A stretch of 64,000 nt of DNA from Rhodoferax mekongensis (GTDB taxonomy: Bacteria; Pseudomonadota; Gammaproteobacteria; Burkholderiales; Burkholderiaceae_C): assembly GCF_032191775.1 (NCBI RefSeq), contig NZ_CP132507.1:521001-585000 (forward strand), written 5' to 3'. The notes under the pieces were generated by a model. The model had not been told where the DNA came from. It did not search any database and saw only the letters and a program-made list of their open reading frames with translations. Both the position numbers and the translations under genes were made by a program. Below are positions 22,480-30,659 of this stretch, in pieces. The first letter of the stretch is position 1, and every line of letters starts with the position of its first letter.

Positions 22480-23337
22480 ATGACTGCTGCTGTTCTGCAG
22501 GCCCCGCTCAACAAGCGGGCGCCCAAACGGGTGTTGCCCGGCTTCCGCCTGACGCTGGGCTACACCCTGTTTTATCTGGCGCTGATCGTACTGTTGCCGC
22601 TGTCTGCGCTGATATTCAAAACCTTCACGCTCACGGGTGAACAATTCTGGGCAGCCGTGGCCAGCCCGCGCGTGGTGGCCTCGTACCAACTGACCTTCGG
22701 GGCTTCGTTTTTTGCCGCTCTGGTGAATTCGGTCTTCGGCCTGCTGGTCGCCTGGGTGCTGGTGCGCTACCAGTTCCCCGGCAAGCGCATTGTGGATGCG
22801 CTGGTGGATCTGCCCTTCGCCTTGCCCACCGCAGTGGCGGGCATTTCGCTGACCGCGCTGCTGGCCGGCAACGGCTGGATCGGCAGCTTGCTGGAACCAC
22901 ATGGCATCCAACTGGCCTTTAACCGCAATGGGGTGGTGATCGCCCTGATCTTTATCGGCCTGCCCTTTGTAGTACGCACTGTGCAACCCGTGCTGGAAGA
23001 TGCAGAAAAAGAATTGGAAGAAGCCGCCACCTGCCTGGGTGCCACGCGCTGGCAGACCTTCCGGCACGTGATCTTCCCGACCATAGCCCCTGCCCTGCTT
23101 ACCGGCTTTGCCATGGCCTTCGCCCGTGGTGTGGGTGAGTACGGTTCGGTCATCTTTATCGCCGGCAACATGCCCATGATTTCTGAAATCACTCCGCTCA
23201 TCATCATCAGCAAGCTGGAGCAATACGACTATGCGGGCGCCACCGCAGTGGCTACCGTCATGCTGCTGGCTTCGTTTGTCATGCTGATGGTGATCAACAG
23301 CCTGCAAGCCTGGCAGCGCAAACGTGCGGGAGCCTGA
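22480..23337 (+). CDS. cysT: sulfate ABC transporter permease CysT
   Basis: A 285-residue inner-membrane permease with six hydrophobic helices. It has the CysT sequence [22 protein letters not shown] at the N-terminus and the EAA loop, which contacts the ATPase, at about residues 180-200 ([21 protein letters not shown]). The [16 protein letters not shown] segment is typical of sulfate and molybdate permeases. It partners CysW in the membrane of the importer. The start is the first codon after the sbp stop, so its translation is probably coupled. Confidence 0.93.
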   Translation: MTAAVLQAPLNKRAPKRVLPGFRLTLGYTLFYLALIVLLPLSALIFKTFTLTGEQFWAAVASPRVVASYQLTFGASFFAALVNSVFGLLVAWVLVRYQFPGKRIVDALVDLPFALPTAVAGISLTALLAGNGWIGSLLEPHGIQLAFNRNGVVIALIFIGLPFVVRTVQPVLEDAEKELEEAATCLGATRWQTFRHVIFPTIAPALLTGFAMAFARGVGEYGSVIFIAGNMPMISEITPLIIISKLEQYDYAGATAVATVMLLASFVMLMVINSLQAWQRKRAGA

Positions 23338-23339
23338 CC

Positions 23340-24311
23340 ATGAGTAGCACACGCATGAACACCGCCGGGCCGTCCCAAGGTGTGAACACCCCCTCGGGGG
23401 GCAGCGACGTACGCAAAGCGACAAGCGTGGGGGCCAGAAACGTCCGCCGCGCCAAGGCGGGCACCACCGAACCGGCATGGGTGAAATGGTCGCTCATCGC
23501 CGTGGCACTGGGGTTCATTTTCTTGTTTCTGGTCTTGCCGCTGGCTGCCGTGTTCACCGAAGCCTTGCGCAAGGGTGGTGAGGAGTTTCTGCTGGCCTTG
23601 AAAGAGCCGGACGCCTGGAGCGCCATCCGCCTCACCTTGCTGATCGCCGCCATAGCGGTGCCCATGAACCTGGTGTTCGGCATTGCTGCTGCATGGTGCA
23701 TTGCCAAGTACGAGTTCAAAGGCAAGGCGTTTTTGACCACCCTGGTGGACCTGCCTTTCTCGGTGTCCCCGGTGGTGGCTGGCCTGATATACGTGCTGAT
23801 GTTCGGGGCGCACGGCTGGTTCGGCCCATGGCTGCAGGCGAATGACATCAAGATCGTGTTTGCCGTGCCGGGTATCGTGCTCGCCACCATCTTCGTCACC
23901 TTCCCCTTCATCGCCCGCGAGCTGATCCCGCTCATGCAGGCCCAAGGCACGGACGAAGAGCAGGCCGCCCAGGTGCTGGGCGCCAGCGGCTGGCAAACCT
24001 TCTGGCATGTAACGTTACCCAACATCAAGTGGGGCCTGATTTATGGCGTCATCTTGTGTAACGCGCGCGCCATGGGGGAGTTCGGGGCGGTGTCGGTGGT
24101 GTCGGGGCACATCCGTGGCCAGACCAACACCATGCCGCTGCACGTCGAGATTCTGTACAACGAATACCAGTCGGTGGCCGCCTTTGCCATTGCCTCGCTG
24201 CTGGCGCTGCTGGCGCTGGTCACCCTGGTCATCAAGTCCTTTGTGGAGTGGAAGTTCGAGCGCGACCAGAAAGCCGCTGCGGACTTGCCCCCTGAAAAAC
24301 CGCTGGCATAA
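23340..24311 (+). CDS. cysW: sulfate ABC transporter permease CysW with a repeat-derived N-terminal insert
   Basis: A 323-residue permease with six helices; the EAA-type loop reads [23 protein letters not shown] (about residues 202-224) and [22 protein letters not shown] follows. The core begins at about residue 47 ([16 protein letters not shown]). The first 45 residues are unusual: codons for about residues 9-32 lie in a copy of a dispersed DNA repeat and encode [20 protein letters not shown]. CysW proteins usually start much closer to the first helix. Start at ATG 23340 right after the cysT stop; an internal start after the repeat has no obvious candidate, so the insert is probably translated. 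Confidence 0.92.
   Translation: MSSTRMNTAGPSQGVNTPSGGSDVRKATSVGARNVRRAKAGTTEPAWVKWSLIAVALGFIFLFLVLPLAAVFTEALRKGGEEFLLALKEPDAWSAIRLTLLIAAIAVPMNLVFGIAAAWCIAKYEFKGKAFLTTLVDLPFSVSPVVAGLIYVLMFGAHGWFGPWLQANDIKIVFAVPGIVLATIFVTFPFIARELIPLMQAQGTDEEQAAQVLGASGWQTFWHVTLPNIKWGLIYGVILCNARAMGEFGAVSVVSGHIRGQTNTMPLHVEILYNEYQSVAAFAIASLLALLALVTLVIKSFVEWKFERDQKAAADLPPEKPLA
23364..23435 (+). repeat. 72-bp GC-rich dispersed repeat (PSGGSD element), coding copy in cysW
   Basis: Runs from GCCGGGCCGTCCC through CCCCCTCGGGGGGCAGCGAC to AGCGTGGGGGCC. The same elements in the same order occur on the minus strand at 26160-26232 (intergenic) and 62914-62985 (in copA). The CCCCCTCGGGGGG core is itself a hairpin. It is translated here as PSGGSD in the same frame as in copA. 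Confidence 0.75.
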
Positions 24312-24337
24312 GCGCCCGCCTTTTTGAGTAAATCATC

Positions 24338-25429
24338 ATGAGCATTGCAATCCGCAACGTCAGCAAAGACTTCGGCACCTTCAAGGCGCTGCAGGACGTG
24401 AACCTGGACATTGAGTCCGGCGAACTTGTCGCCCTGCTCGGCCCCTCCGGCTGCGGCAAAACCACGCTGCTGCGCATCATCGCCGGTCTGGAAACCGCTG
24501 ACCACGGCAACATCCTTTTCAGCGGCGAAGACACCACCGACGTGCACGTGCGTGAGCGCAACGTGGGCTTTGTGTTCCAGCACTACGCCCTGTTCCGCCA
24601 CATGACGGTGTTTGACAACGTGGCTTTCGGCCTGCGCATGAAGCCGCGCGCTCTGCGCCCTTCAGAAGCCGTCATCAAGGAAAAGGTGCATGAACTGCTG
24701 GGTCTCGTACAGCTGGACTGGCTGTCGGACCGGTATCCGGCGCAGCTCTCCGGCGGGCAGCGCCAGCGTATTGCGCTGGCCCGCGCCTTGGCAGTGGAGC
24801 CCAAAGTGTTGCTGCTGGACGAGCCCTTTGGCGCGCTGGATGCCAAGGTGCGTAAAGAGCTGCGCCGCTGGTTGCGCCGCCTGCACGACGACTTGCATGT
24901 GACCAGTATCTTCGTGACCCACGACCAGGAAGAGGCCCTCGAAGTGGCTGACCGCGTGGTGCTGATGAACAGCGGCAAAGTCGAGCAGATCGGCTCGCCC
25001 CAGCAGGTGTGGGACCACCCCGCCAGCCCGTTTGTCTACGGTTTCCTGGGTGATGTGAACCTGTTCCACGGCCGTGCCCACGAAGGCGAAATGCTGATCG
25101 GCGAAGACCACCACGGCGTGCGCTTGGCCAGCCCTGAGCACAGTGAAGCGCAGAACGCCAAAGCCTTTGCCTATGTGCGCCCCCACGACCTGGATGTGCA
25201 GCCCTACAAAGCCGGCCAACCCGCAGGCGGCATCGTCGCCAAGCTGGTGCGCGCCATCGTGGTCGGCCCGATTGCCCGCCTCGAACTGCTGCCCGAAGAC
25301 CGCAGCGCGGCAGGCAGCGGCGACATCATCGAAGCCCAGATCGGCGCACAGGAATACAAGGCGCTCGAGCTGAAGGATGGCGACACCGTCGTACTGACAC
25401 CGCGCAAGGCACGGGTGTTTACGGCTTGA
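24338..25429 (+). CDS. cysA: sulfate ABC transporter ATPase CysA
   Basis: A 363-residue ATPase with Walker [10 protein letters not shown] (about residues 36-44), Q-loop, signature [15 protein letters not shown] (about 135-149), Walker [13 protein letters not shown] and switch His in [17 protein letters not shown]-terminal TOBE-like regulatory domain follows (about 240-355). It energises sulfate import by CysTW with Sbp. It ends the operon, followed by a repeat copy that forms a terminator-like hairpin (25453-25507). Confidence 0.95.
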   Translation: MSIAIRNVSKDFGTFKALQDVNLDIESGELVALLGPSGCGKTTLLRIIAGLETADHGNILFSGEDTTDVHVRERNVGFVFQHYALFRHMTVFDNVAFGLRMKPRALRPSEAVIKEKVHELLGLVQLDWLSDRYPAQLSGGQRQRIALARALAVEPKVLLLDEPFGALDAKVRKELRRWLRRLHDDLHVTSIFVTHDQEEALEVADRVVLMNSGKVEQIGSPQQVWDHPASPFVYGFLGDVNLFHGRAHEGEMLIGEDHHGVRLASPEHSEAQNAKAFAYVRPHDLDVQPYKAGQPAGGIVAKLVRAIVVGPIARLELLPEDRSAAGSGDIIEAQIGAQEYKALELKDGDTVVLTPRKARVFTA

Positions 25430-25452
25430 GGTGAGATGAGCAGCGCAAAGGC

Positions 25453-25507
25453 GCTATAAAAACAGGAGCTGCTGGCGCACATTCCATATGCGCTAGCAGC
25501 TCTTTTT
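25453..25507 (+). repeat. dispersed palindromic repeat, copy 4, acting as probable bidirectional terminator
   Basis: GAGCTGCTGGCGC and GCGCTAGCAGCTC form an arm-to-arm dyad with a single mismatch around ACATTCCATAT, followed by TTTTT and preceded by CTATAAAAAC. It lies between the converging cysA and rutR genes, so it can end both transcripts. Confidence 0.8.
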
Positions 25508-25515
25508 GTTGGAAC

Positions 25516-26142
25516 CTACAGCCCGCAGCCCCGCAAGATGAATGAGACCGCGTGCTCGGTGGCACGCTCGTAGTCTTTCTCAGTAAGCGCATCCTGATCC
25601 ATCACCGCGCAGATCTGCACGTCGAAGTCGGCATAGGTTTGGGTGGCGGCCCAGATGGTGAAGAAGAGGTGCATGCCGTCCACCGGTGCGATTCGCCCGG
25701 CGTCTGCCCAGGCTTTCACGACGGCCGCTTTTTCGAGAGTGAGTTGACGCAAGTCGGTCGCCAGCAGTTCCTTCACCACCGGCGCACCATGCAGCAGTTC
25801 GTTGGCCCACACTTTGGAGCCGTCAGGCCGCTGTGCGGAGAGCTCCATCTTGGCGCGTATGTATTGCTCCAACGCGGTGCGCGGGTCGGCGTCCACGGTG
25901 ATGCCATGGGTGGGCACCAGCCAGTCGCTCAGAATTTGGGCCAGTACGGCGCGGTACAGCACTTCCTTGCTGCCGAAGTAGTAGTGCAGGTTGGCCTTGG
26001 GCAGTCCGCTGGCCTCGGCGATGGCGGCCATGGTGGCGCCTCCGAAACCGGCACGGGCAAACACTTTTTCGGCGGCAGACAAAATAAGGGCCTCATTCGC
26101 CCTGCGAATGAGGCCCTTGGGAGCTTCGGCAACGTGGGTCAT
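25516..26142 (-). CDS. rutR: TetR-family pyrimidine regulator RutR
   Basis: A 208-residue TetR-type protein: HTH region ILSAAEKVFARAGFGGATMAAIAEASGLPKANLHYYFGSKEVLY (about residues 19-62, quoted in part) and the RutR-type C-terminal domain (ALEQYIRAKMELS, PDGSKVWANELLHGAP). RutR of E. coli binds uracil or thymine and controls pyrimidine degradation and synthesis genes through the box TTGACCAnnTGGTCAA. A site matching 15 of the 14 fixed plus spacer positions except one base lies at 29926-29941 in front of the nearby ABC importer operon, which supports the assignment. It is encoded downstream of that operon on the same strand. Confidence 0.85.
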   Translation of the reverse strand: MTHVAEAPKGLIRRANEALILSAAEKVFARAGFGGATMAAIAEASGLPKANLHYYFGSKEVLYRAVLAQILSDWLVPTHGITVDADPRTALEQYIRAKMELSAQRPDGSKVWANELLHGAPVVKELLATDLRQLTLEKAAVVKAWADAGRIAPVDGMHLFFTIWAATQTYADFDVQICAVMDQDALTEKDYERATEHAVSFILRGCGL

Positions 26143-26159
26143 GTCGCCGAACTATAAAC

Positions 26160-26232
26160 GCCCCCACGCTCCGCCGCTGCGCGGGTCGCTGCCCCACCAG
26201 GGGCCGCGTTACGCCTTGAGGCGGCTCGGCGG
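26160..26232 (-). repeat. 72-bp GC-rich dispersed repeat (PSGGSD element), intergenic copy
   Basis: CGCCCCCACGCTCCGCCGCT then GCGCGGGTCGCTGCCCCACC, AGGGGCCGCG and GCCTTGAGGCGGCTCGG; it matches the copA copy base for base over much of the first 45 positions. It occupies almost the entire gap between rutR and the upstream binding-protein gene. Confidence 0.75.
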
Positions 26233-26242
26233 CGAAACGTCA

Positions 26243-27247
26243 TCACTTCTGGGCAGCGTCATAAATGGCGTGCGAATACGCAGCCTTACCCGGGTCTTTC
26301 TTGATCACAGGATCGCTGCCGCCGGCCAGCAACACCTTCACGGTGCGCTCGTAAGCAGCGGGCTCCAGGTAACCAATTTTCTTGGTACCGGCATTGGTGA
26401 TCAGCTTGGCCACGTTTTCCATCTGGCGCTTCTGGACCTTCAGGCTGGCGCTACCGGAGGTGTCAGCGGCAACCACGGCTTTCGCGGCACCGTCAGGGTC
26501 CTTCACTGCAGCGTCCCAACCCTTGAGCGTGGCCTTCAGGAACTTGCCCATTCTTGCCACGAAGGCGGGGTCTTTCAGGTTGTCTTCCAACACATACAAG
26601 CCGTCTTCCAGGGTTGCGACGCCCTCTTTTTCATAGAAGAAAGTGACCAGGTCTTTTTCCTTGACTCCAGCGTCCACCACTTGCCAGTACTCGTTGTAAA
26701 TCATGGTGGAGATGCAGGCAGCCTGGTTTTGCAACAGCGGGTCGACGTTGAAACCTTGCTTCAGGATCTTGATGTCGGAGTCGGTCTTCAGGCCGAGCTT
26801 GCCCATCCAGTTGAGGAAGGGGTACTCGTTGCCACCGTACCAAACGCCCAGGGTCTTGCCCTTGAAGTCTTTGGGGCTTGCCACGCCGCTGGACTTCTTG
26901 CAGGTCAGCATCAAACCGGATTGGTTGAACACCTGTGCCACGTTCACCAAAGGCACACCGGCTTCGCGGGCGGCCAAGGCAGAAGGCATCCAGTCAACCA
27001 CGATATCGGCTTGTTTGCCCGCAATCACCTGGGTGGGGGCAATGTCAGGGCCGCCGGGTTTGATGGTCACGTCCAGACCGGCGTCTTTGTAGAAGCCCTT
27101 GGCAGCAGCCATGTAGTAGCCGGCAAACTGGGCCTGAGGCACCCACTTGAGCTGCACAGTCACCTTGTCGGCGGCCTGGGCACCCAGGCAGGCGGCTGCC
27201 ACGCCCAAGGCCAGCAGGCCCTTGGTGAATTGGGAAGAACGAATCAT
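26243..27247 (-). CDS. NMT1/ThiY-like periplasmic binding protein of an ABC importer
   Basis: A 334-residue binding protein with a signal peptide (MIRSSQFTKGLLALGVAAACLGAQA) and the NMT1/SsuA-like fold: VQLKWVPQAQFAGYYMAAAKGFYKDAGLDV, then GKQADIVVDWMPSALAAREAG and GVWYGGNEYPFLNW. ThiY-type relatives bind formylaminopyrimidine or other pyrimidines. With rutR downstream and a RutR box upstream of the operon, a pyrimidine or pyrimidine-derived ligand is the best guess. The gene is last of the four transporter genes, separated from the permease by about 54 bases. It has an AAGGAG-like site before the ATG. Confidence 0.85.
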   Translation of the reverse strand: MIRSSQFTKGLLALGVAAACLGAQAADKVTVQLKWVPQAQFAGYYMAAAKGFYKDAGLDVTIKPGGPDIAPTQVIAGKQADIVVDWMPSALAAREAGVPLVNVAQVFNQSGLMLTCKKSSGVASPKDFKGKTLGVWYGGNEYPFLNWMGKLGLKTDSDIKILKQGFNVDPLLQNQAACISTMIYNEYWQVVDAGVKEKDLVTFFYEKEGVATLEDGLYVLEDNLKDPAFVARMGKFLKATLKGWDAAVKDPDGAAKAVVAADTSGSASLKVQKRQMENVAKLITNAGTKKIGYLEPAAYERTVKVLLAGGSDPVIKKDPGKAAYSHAIYDAAQK

Positions 27248-27301
27248 GGAAAGCTCCTTCTACGGGTTAATGAAAAATCGCAACACAGACCAAGCGCGGG
27301 C

Positions 27302-28165
27302 TCACCCTTCGCGCACTGAGGGATGCCAGAACGCCGCCCGGCGCTCCAATGCAACTAGCAAGGCGTAGGCCACCGACCCGGTTACCGCCGCCACCACAAT
27401 CGCGCCCCAAACCAGCGGCATGTTCATGCGCGCAGCCTCGGTGCTGATGCGAAAACCCAGACCCGACGTGGGTGAACCAAAGAACTCCGCCACGATGGCT
27501 CCGATAAGCGCCAGAGTGGCATTGACCTTGAGCGCGCCAAAGATGAACGGCAGCGCGGCAGGCAAGCGCAGCGCCAACAAGGTGCGTGGGTAGCTGGCGG
27601 CGTAGCTGTACATCAACTCACGCTCCAGTTTGCCGGCTGCCTGCAGGCCCGCGAGGGTAGACACCAGCATGGGGAAGAAGGTCATCAGCACCACCACCGC
27701 CGCTTTGGAGGGCCACTCAAACCCGAACCACATCACCGCAATGGGCGCCACGCCGACCAGCGGGATCGCGCTGGTGAGGGACGCCACAGGAAGGAGGCCG
27801 CGCTGCAAAAACGGCATGCGGTCAATGGCCACTGCCACGAGAAAGCCCGCTCCACATCCCATAGCCCAACCGATGAGCACTGCTTTTCCTACGGTCTGCA
27901 CAAAGTCGCCCCAAAGTTTGGACGCATGGTCCCCCAGCGACCCGATGATCAGGCTGGGGGCGGGCAGGAGCACGCGCGGTACATCGAGCGCGCGTACCAG
28001 GATTTCCCAGAACAACACCACCCAAGCACCAAACAAGGCAGCAGTCGCCATACCCACCCAGCGGCTGCCCTGTACGGACGCCATGCGGTAGACGCTGTAA
28101 CCCGCTCCCAGAGCCAGCAACACCATGCCGGGCCAGAACCACACCGGAGTCACACCGCCTGTCAT
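27302..28165 (-). CDS. ABC transporter permease (NMT1/Ssu type)
   Basis: A 287-residue permease with six hydrophobic helices. The EAA loop is seen around residues 195-215 (LMYSYAASYPRTLLALRLPAALPFIF). The frame is open far upstream in a Cys/Arg-rich stretch that is antisense-like; ATG 28165 is the proper start because it overlaps the stop of the preceding permease (ATGA). It forms a heterodimer with that permease in the importer. A RutR-controlled pyrimidine-type substrate is inferred from context. Confidence 0.85.
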   Translation of the reverse strand: MTGGVTPVWFWPGMVLLALGAGYSVYRMASVQGSRWVGMATAALFGAWVVLFWEILVRALDVPRVLLPAPSLIIGSLGDHASKLWGDFVQTVGKAVLIGWAMGCGAGFLVAVAIDRMPFLQRGLLPVASLTSAIPLVGVAPIAVMWFGFEWPSKAAVVVLMTFFPMLVSTLAGLQAAGKLERELMYSYAASYPRTLLALRLPAALPFIFGALKVNATLALIGAIVAEFFGSPTSGLGFRISTEAARMNMPLVWGAIVVAAVTGSVAYALLVALERRAAFWHPSVREG

Positions 28166-29055
28166 ACGCCCCCCCGGCTGCGCAGCACCAAGCGCTCCAC
28201 GCCGGCAACGATGCCGGTCAACGCGAGACCCAAGAGCGCAGACATCACTAGTGCCGACCAGATTTGTGTGGTCTGTCCGTAATACGAGCCGGTGAGCAAG
28301 CGCGCGCCCAAACCGGCTTGAGCCCCGGTGGGCAGCTCGGCGACCATGGCACCCACCAGACCTGCCGCCACGCCTACCCGCAATGCAGGGAACAGAAACG
28401 GCAAGGCCGCAGGCAGCCGCAACAACCACAGGGACTGCCAACGCGACGCAGCATAGGTGTGCATCATTTCGGTTTCAATTTTTTGCGGTGAACGCAGGCC
28501 CTGCACCATGGCCACAGTGACCGGGAAAAAGCACAGGTACATGGCAATGAAGGCTTTGGGCGCGGTGCCCGAAAAACCCAAGCTGCCCAACACCACCAGC
28601 ACGATCGGCGCGATGGCCAGCACAGGCACCGTTTGCGAAGCAACGATCCAAGGGAGCAAAGCTTTATCGAGCGTACGGCTGTGCACGATGAGCACCGATA
28701 GCAAGAGGCCCAGCGCAGTACCCATGACGAACCCCAGCAGCGTGGACTGGCCGGTCACGATCACGTGGTAGATCAGGTTGCGTGGGGAGTCCACCGGCCA
28801 TTCGGTGAGGCTCTCGTAAAAGTCGGCGGCCACCTGATGTGGCGCAGGCATCAACGGGCGCTCCATGCTCATGGTGGCCTCGAACAGCTCCATCTGGGTG
28901 TAGCCGGCCTCTTCATCCAGCACACGCTCGATAGCGCCTTGCGCATTCAGACCCCAAGCCGCGCCGTACCAGGCCAACACTACGGCCAAGAGCACCACCA
29001 CGACAGGAAAGTAGTCGTGGACTATGCGTTGGGAAAACGTCTTAGTGGTGGCCAT
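28162..29055 (-). CDS. ABC transporter permease (NMT1/Ssu type)
   Basis: A 297-residue permease with six helices; the coupling loop is MMHTYAASRWQSLWLLRLPAALPFLFPA (about residues 185-212, in part). An unusually long periplasmic segment of about 55 residues separates the first and second helices (GLNAQGAIERVLDEEAGYTQMELFEATMSMERP), as in riboflavin/pyrimidine-type permeases of this class. It overlaps the ATPase gene by 14 bases and the next permease by 4, so the operon is tightly coupled. Confidence 0.85.
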   Translation of the reverse strand: MATTKTFSQRIVHDYFPVVVVLLAVVLAWYGAAWGLNAQGAIERVLDEEAGYTQMELFEATMSMERPLMPAPHQVAADFYESLTEWPVDSPRNLIYHVIVTGQSTLLGFVMGTALGLLLSVLIVHSRTLDKALLPWIVASQTVPVLAIAPIVLVVLGSLGFSGTAPKAFIAMYLCFFPVTVAMVQGLRSPQKIETEMMHTYAASRWQSLWLLRLPAALPFLFPALRVGVAAGLVGAMVAELPTGAQAGLGARLLTGSYYGQTTQIWSALVMSALLGLALTGIVAGVERLVLRSRGGV

Positions 29056-29857
29056 CGGCTAAGGCCTCGCGCACTTCGTGGGCCAGCTCCATAAATGCTG
29101 GCGTATCCCGCAAGCCCAGATGGCGCTCATCGGGCAGGGGCGAATCAATCACCTTGACGATGCGCCCGGGGCGCGGCGACATCACCACAATCTTGGTAGA
29201 CAGGTACACCGCCTCAGCAATGCTGTGGGTCACAAAAACCACCGTGCGACGCTCGCGCTGCCAGAGTTGCTGCAGCTGCTCGTTCAGGCGGTCACGGGTG
29301 ATTTCGTCCAGAGCGCCGAAGGGCTCATCCATCATCAATATCTTGGGTTCAAACGAGAGCGCACGCGCAATCGACACCCGCTGTTGCATGCCGCCCGAGA
29401 GCTGCCAAGGGTACTTCCCCTCAAAGCCCTTAAGGCCTACGCGCTCCAGATGCTCGAGCGCAATGGCCTTCACCTCTGCCTTGCCCTTACCCTGAATCTG
29501 CAGCGGCAGGGTCACATTGGCCAGCACATTGCGCCACGGAAAAAGAGCAGGTGCCTGAAAGACATACCCATATGAGCGGGCCAGGCGCGCGTCATGCGGG
29601 CTGACACCGTTCACCAGCACTTCGCCGGAACTGATGTGCTCCAAGTCAGCGATGACCCGCATAAGCGTGGTTTTGCCGCAGCCGCTGGGGCCGATGAGCG
29701 AAACAAACTCGCCTTCACGGATGTCCAGATCGATGTTGGAAAGGGCGTGGACCGGGGTATCCGCGGTCTGGTAGATCACGCTGGCATTGCGCACCGCGAC
29801 CGCGGTGCGGCCAGCATGGGGGGCGGCCGTGGGGCCTGATGCTTCGGAATGGTTCAT
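29042..29857 (-). CDS. ABC transporter ATPase (NMT1/Ssu type)
   Basis: A 271-residue ATPase: Walker [10 protein letters not shown] (about residues 59-67), signature LSGGMQQRVSIARAL, Walker [13 protein letters not shown], switch His in FVTHSIAEAVYLS. It is of the nitrate/sulfonate/taurine class and drives the adjacent permeases. Start at 29857 (MNHSEASG) because upstream codons up to the alternative TTG at 29941 encode Cys-rich non-family sequence and overlap the RutR box. It is first in the operon, and its 5' region carries the RutR site about 70 bases upstream. Confidence 0.9.
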   Translation of the reverse strand: MNHSEASGPTAAPHAGRTAVAVRNASVIYQTADTPVHALSNIDLDIREGEFVSLIGPSGCGKTTLMRVIADLEHISSGEVLVNGVSPHDARLARSYGYVFQAPALFPWRNVLANVTLPLQIQGKGKAEVKAIALEHLERVGLKGFEGKYPWQLSGGMQQRVSIARALSFEPKILMMDEPFGALDEITRDRLNEQLQQLWQRERRTVVFVTHSIAEAVYLSTKIVVMSPRPGRIVKVIDSPLPDERHLGLRDTPAFMELAHEVREALADGHH

Positions 29858-29925
29858 TGACACACAGTAGCAGGAGTCATGGTTGCACCAACTGAGGGCG
29901 CAACCGCCGATTCGACCTTTACAAG

Positions 29926-29941
29926 TTAACCAAATGGTCAA
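29926..29941 (-). promoter_or_regulatory. RutR operator upstream of the ABC importer operon
   Basis: TTAACCAAATGGTCAA differs at one position from the published E. coli RutR box TTGACCAnnTGGTCAA. It lies 69-84 bases upstream of the ATPase start, where a promoter for the minus-strand operon should be. rutR itself is encoded at the far end of the cluster. Confidence 0.8.
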
Positions 29942-30007
29942 CTTATGGACTCATACTAGCCAGTTCCGTGCCAGTCCCACCACTGGGGTTTGTACGGGGC
30001 CTCGGCT

Positions 30008-30649
30008 TCAGGACTTGTCGGGCAGGGTGCCAATGGGCTGCAGACGGCCCAATTTATGGGCGAGCTCGATGGCAGAACTCACACCCATTTTTTCGAAGAT
30101 ATTGGCCCGGTGAAACTCCACCGTGCGCTGGGTGATGCCAAGGTGATCAGCAATGTTCTTGTTGTAGTGGCCCAGAATGAGCTGGTCCAGCACCTCCCGC
30201 TCGCGGGGACTGAGCGAGGCCAGCGCGTAACGCAGGCGATGGGCCTCCTGGTTGGCATCGCCATGGGCGGCAGCGGCAGCCAGCGCTTGCTCCACCCGGT
30301 CTACCAAGACATTGTCCTGAAAAGGCTTTTCCAGAAAGTCCCACGCGCCGTTTTTGACGGCCGCAACGGCCGTTCCCACATCGCCATTGCCGGTCAAAAA
30401 CAACACCGGCCAGGGGCAGGCCAAGGCCTTGAGCTGCTCAAACACCTGCAAACCTGTCATGGGCGTCATGCGAATGTCCAGTAGCACCACCGCTTGCTCC
30501 CAGATGCCGGCACGGGCTTTGACGGACTCCAGAAAGGGCGGGCCACTGTCCCAGGTGGTGGCCTTGTGGCCGCGGGAGTCAAACAGCCATGCCAATCCCT
30601 CGCGCATGTCGGCGTCGTCATCAACGATGTAAATGGCTGCGGTGCTCAC
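30008..30649 (-). CDS. FixJ/DctR-type response regulator
   Basis: A 213-residue regulator: receiver domain with acidic pocket IVDDDAD (residues 8-14), phospho-acceptor Asp in VVLLDIRM (about residue 58), Thr in LFLTGNG and Lys in FLEKPF (about residue 108). A LuxR/FixJ helix-turn-helix follows (SPREREVLDQLILGHYNKNIADHLGITQRTVEFHR, about 145-182 in part). Its partner kinase is encoded 10 bases upstream in the same operon. The DctSR-type pair probably controls the dicarboxylate or carboxylate uptake genes that diverge from it at 32670. Confidence 0.92.
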   Translation of the reverse strand: MSTAAIYIVDDDADMREGLAWLFDSRGHKATTWDSGPPFLESVKARAGIWEQAVVLLDIRMTPMTGLQVFEQLKALACPWPVLFLTGNGDVGTAVAAVKNGAWDFLEKPFQDNVLVDRVEQALAAAAAHGDANQEAHRLRYALASLSPREREVLDQLILGHYNKNIADHLGITQRTVEFHRANIFEKMGVSSAIELAHKLGRLQPIGTLPDKS

Positions 30650-30659
30650 AGGGCGTCTC

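Noticed and set aside
21460..23478. Long open frame opposite sbp and cysT
   Set aside because: Antisense shadow; the His/Gln/Gly-rich translation has no plausible fold.
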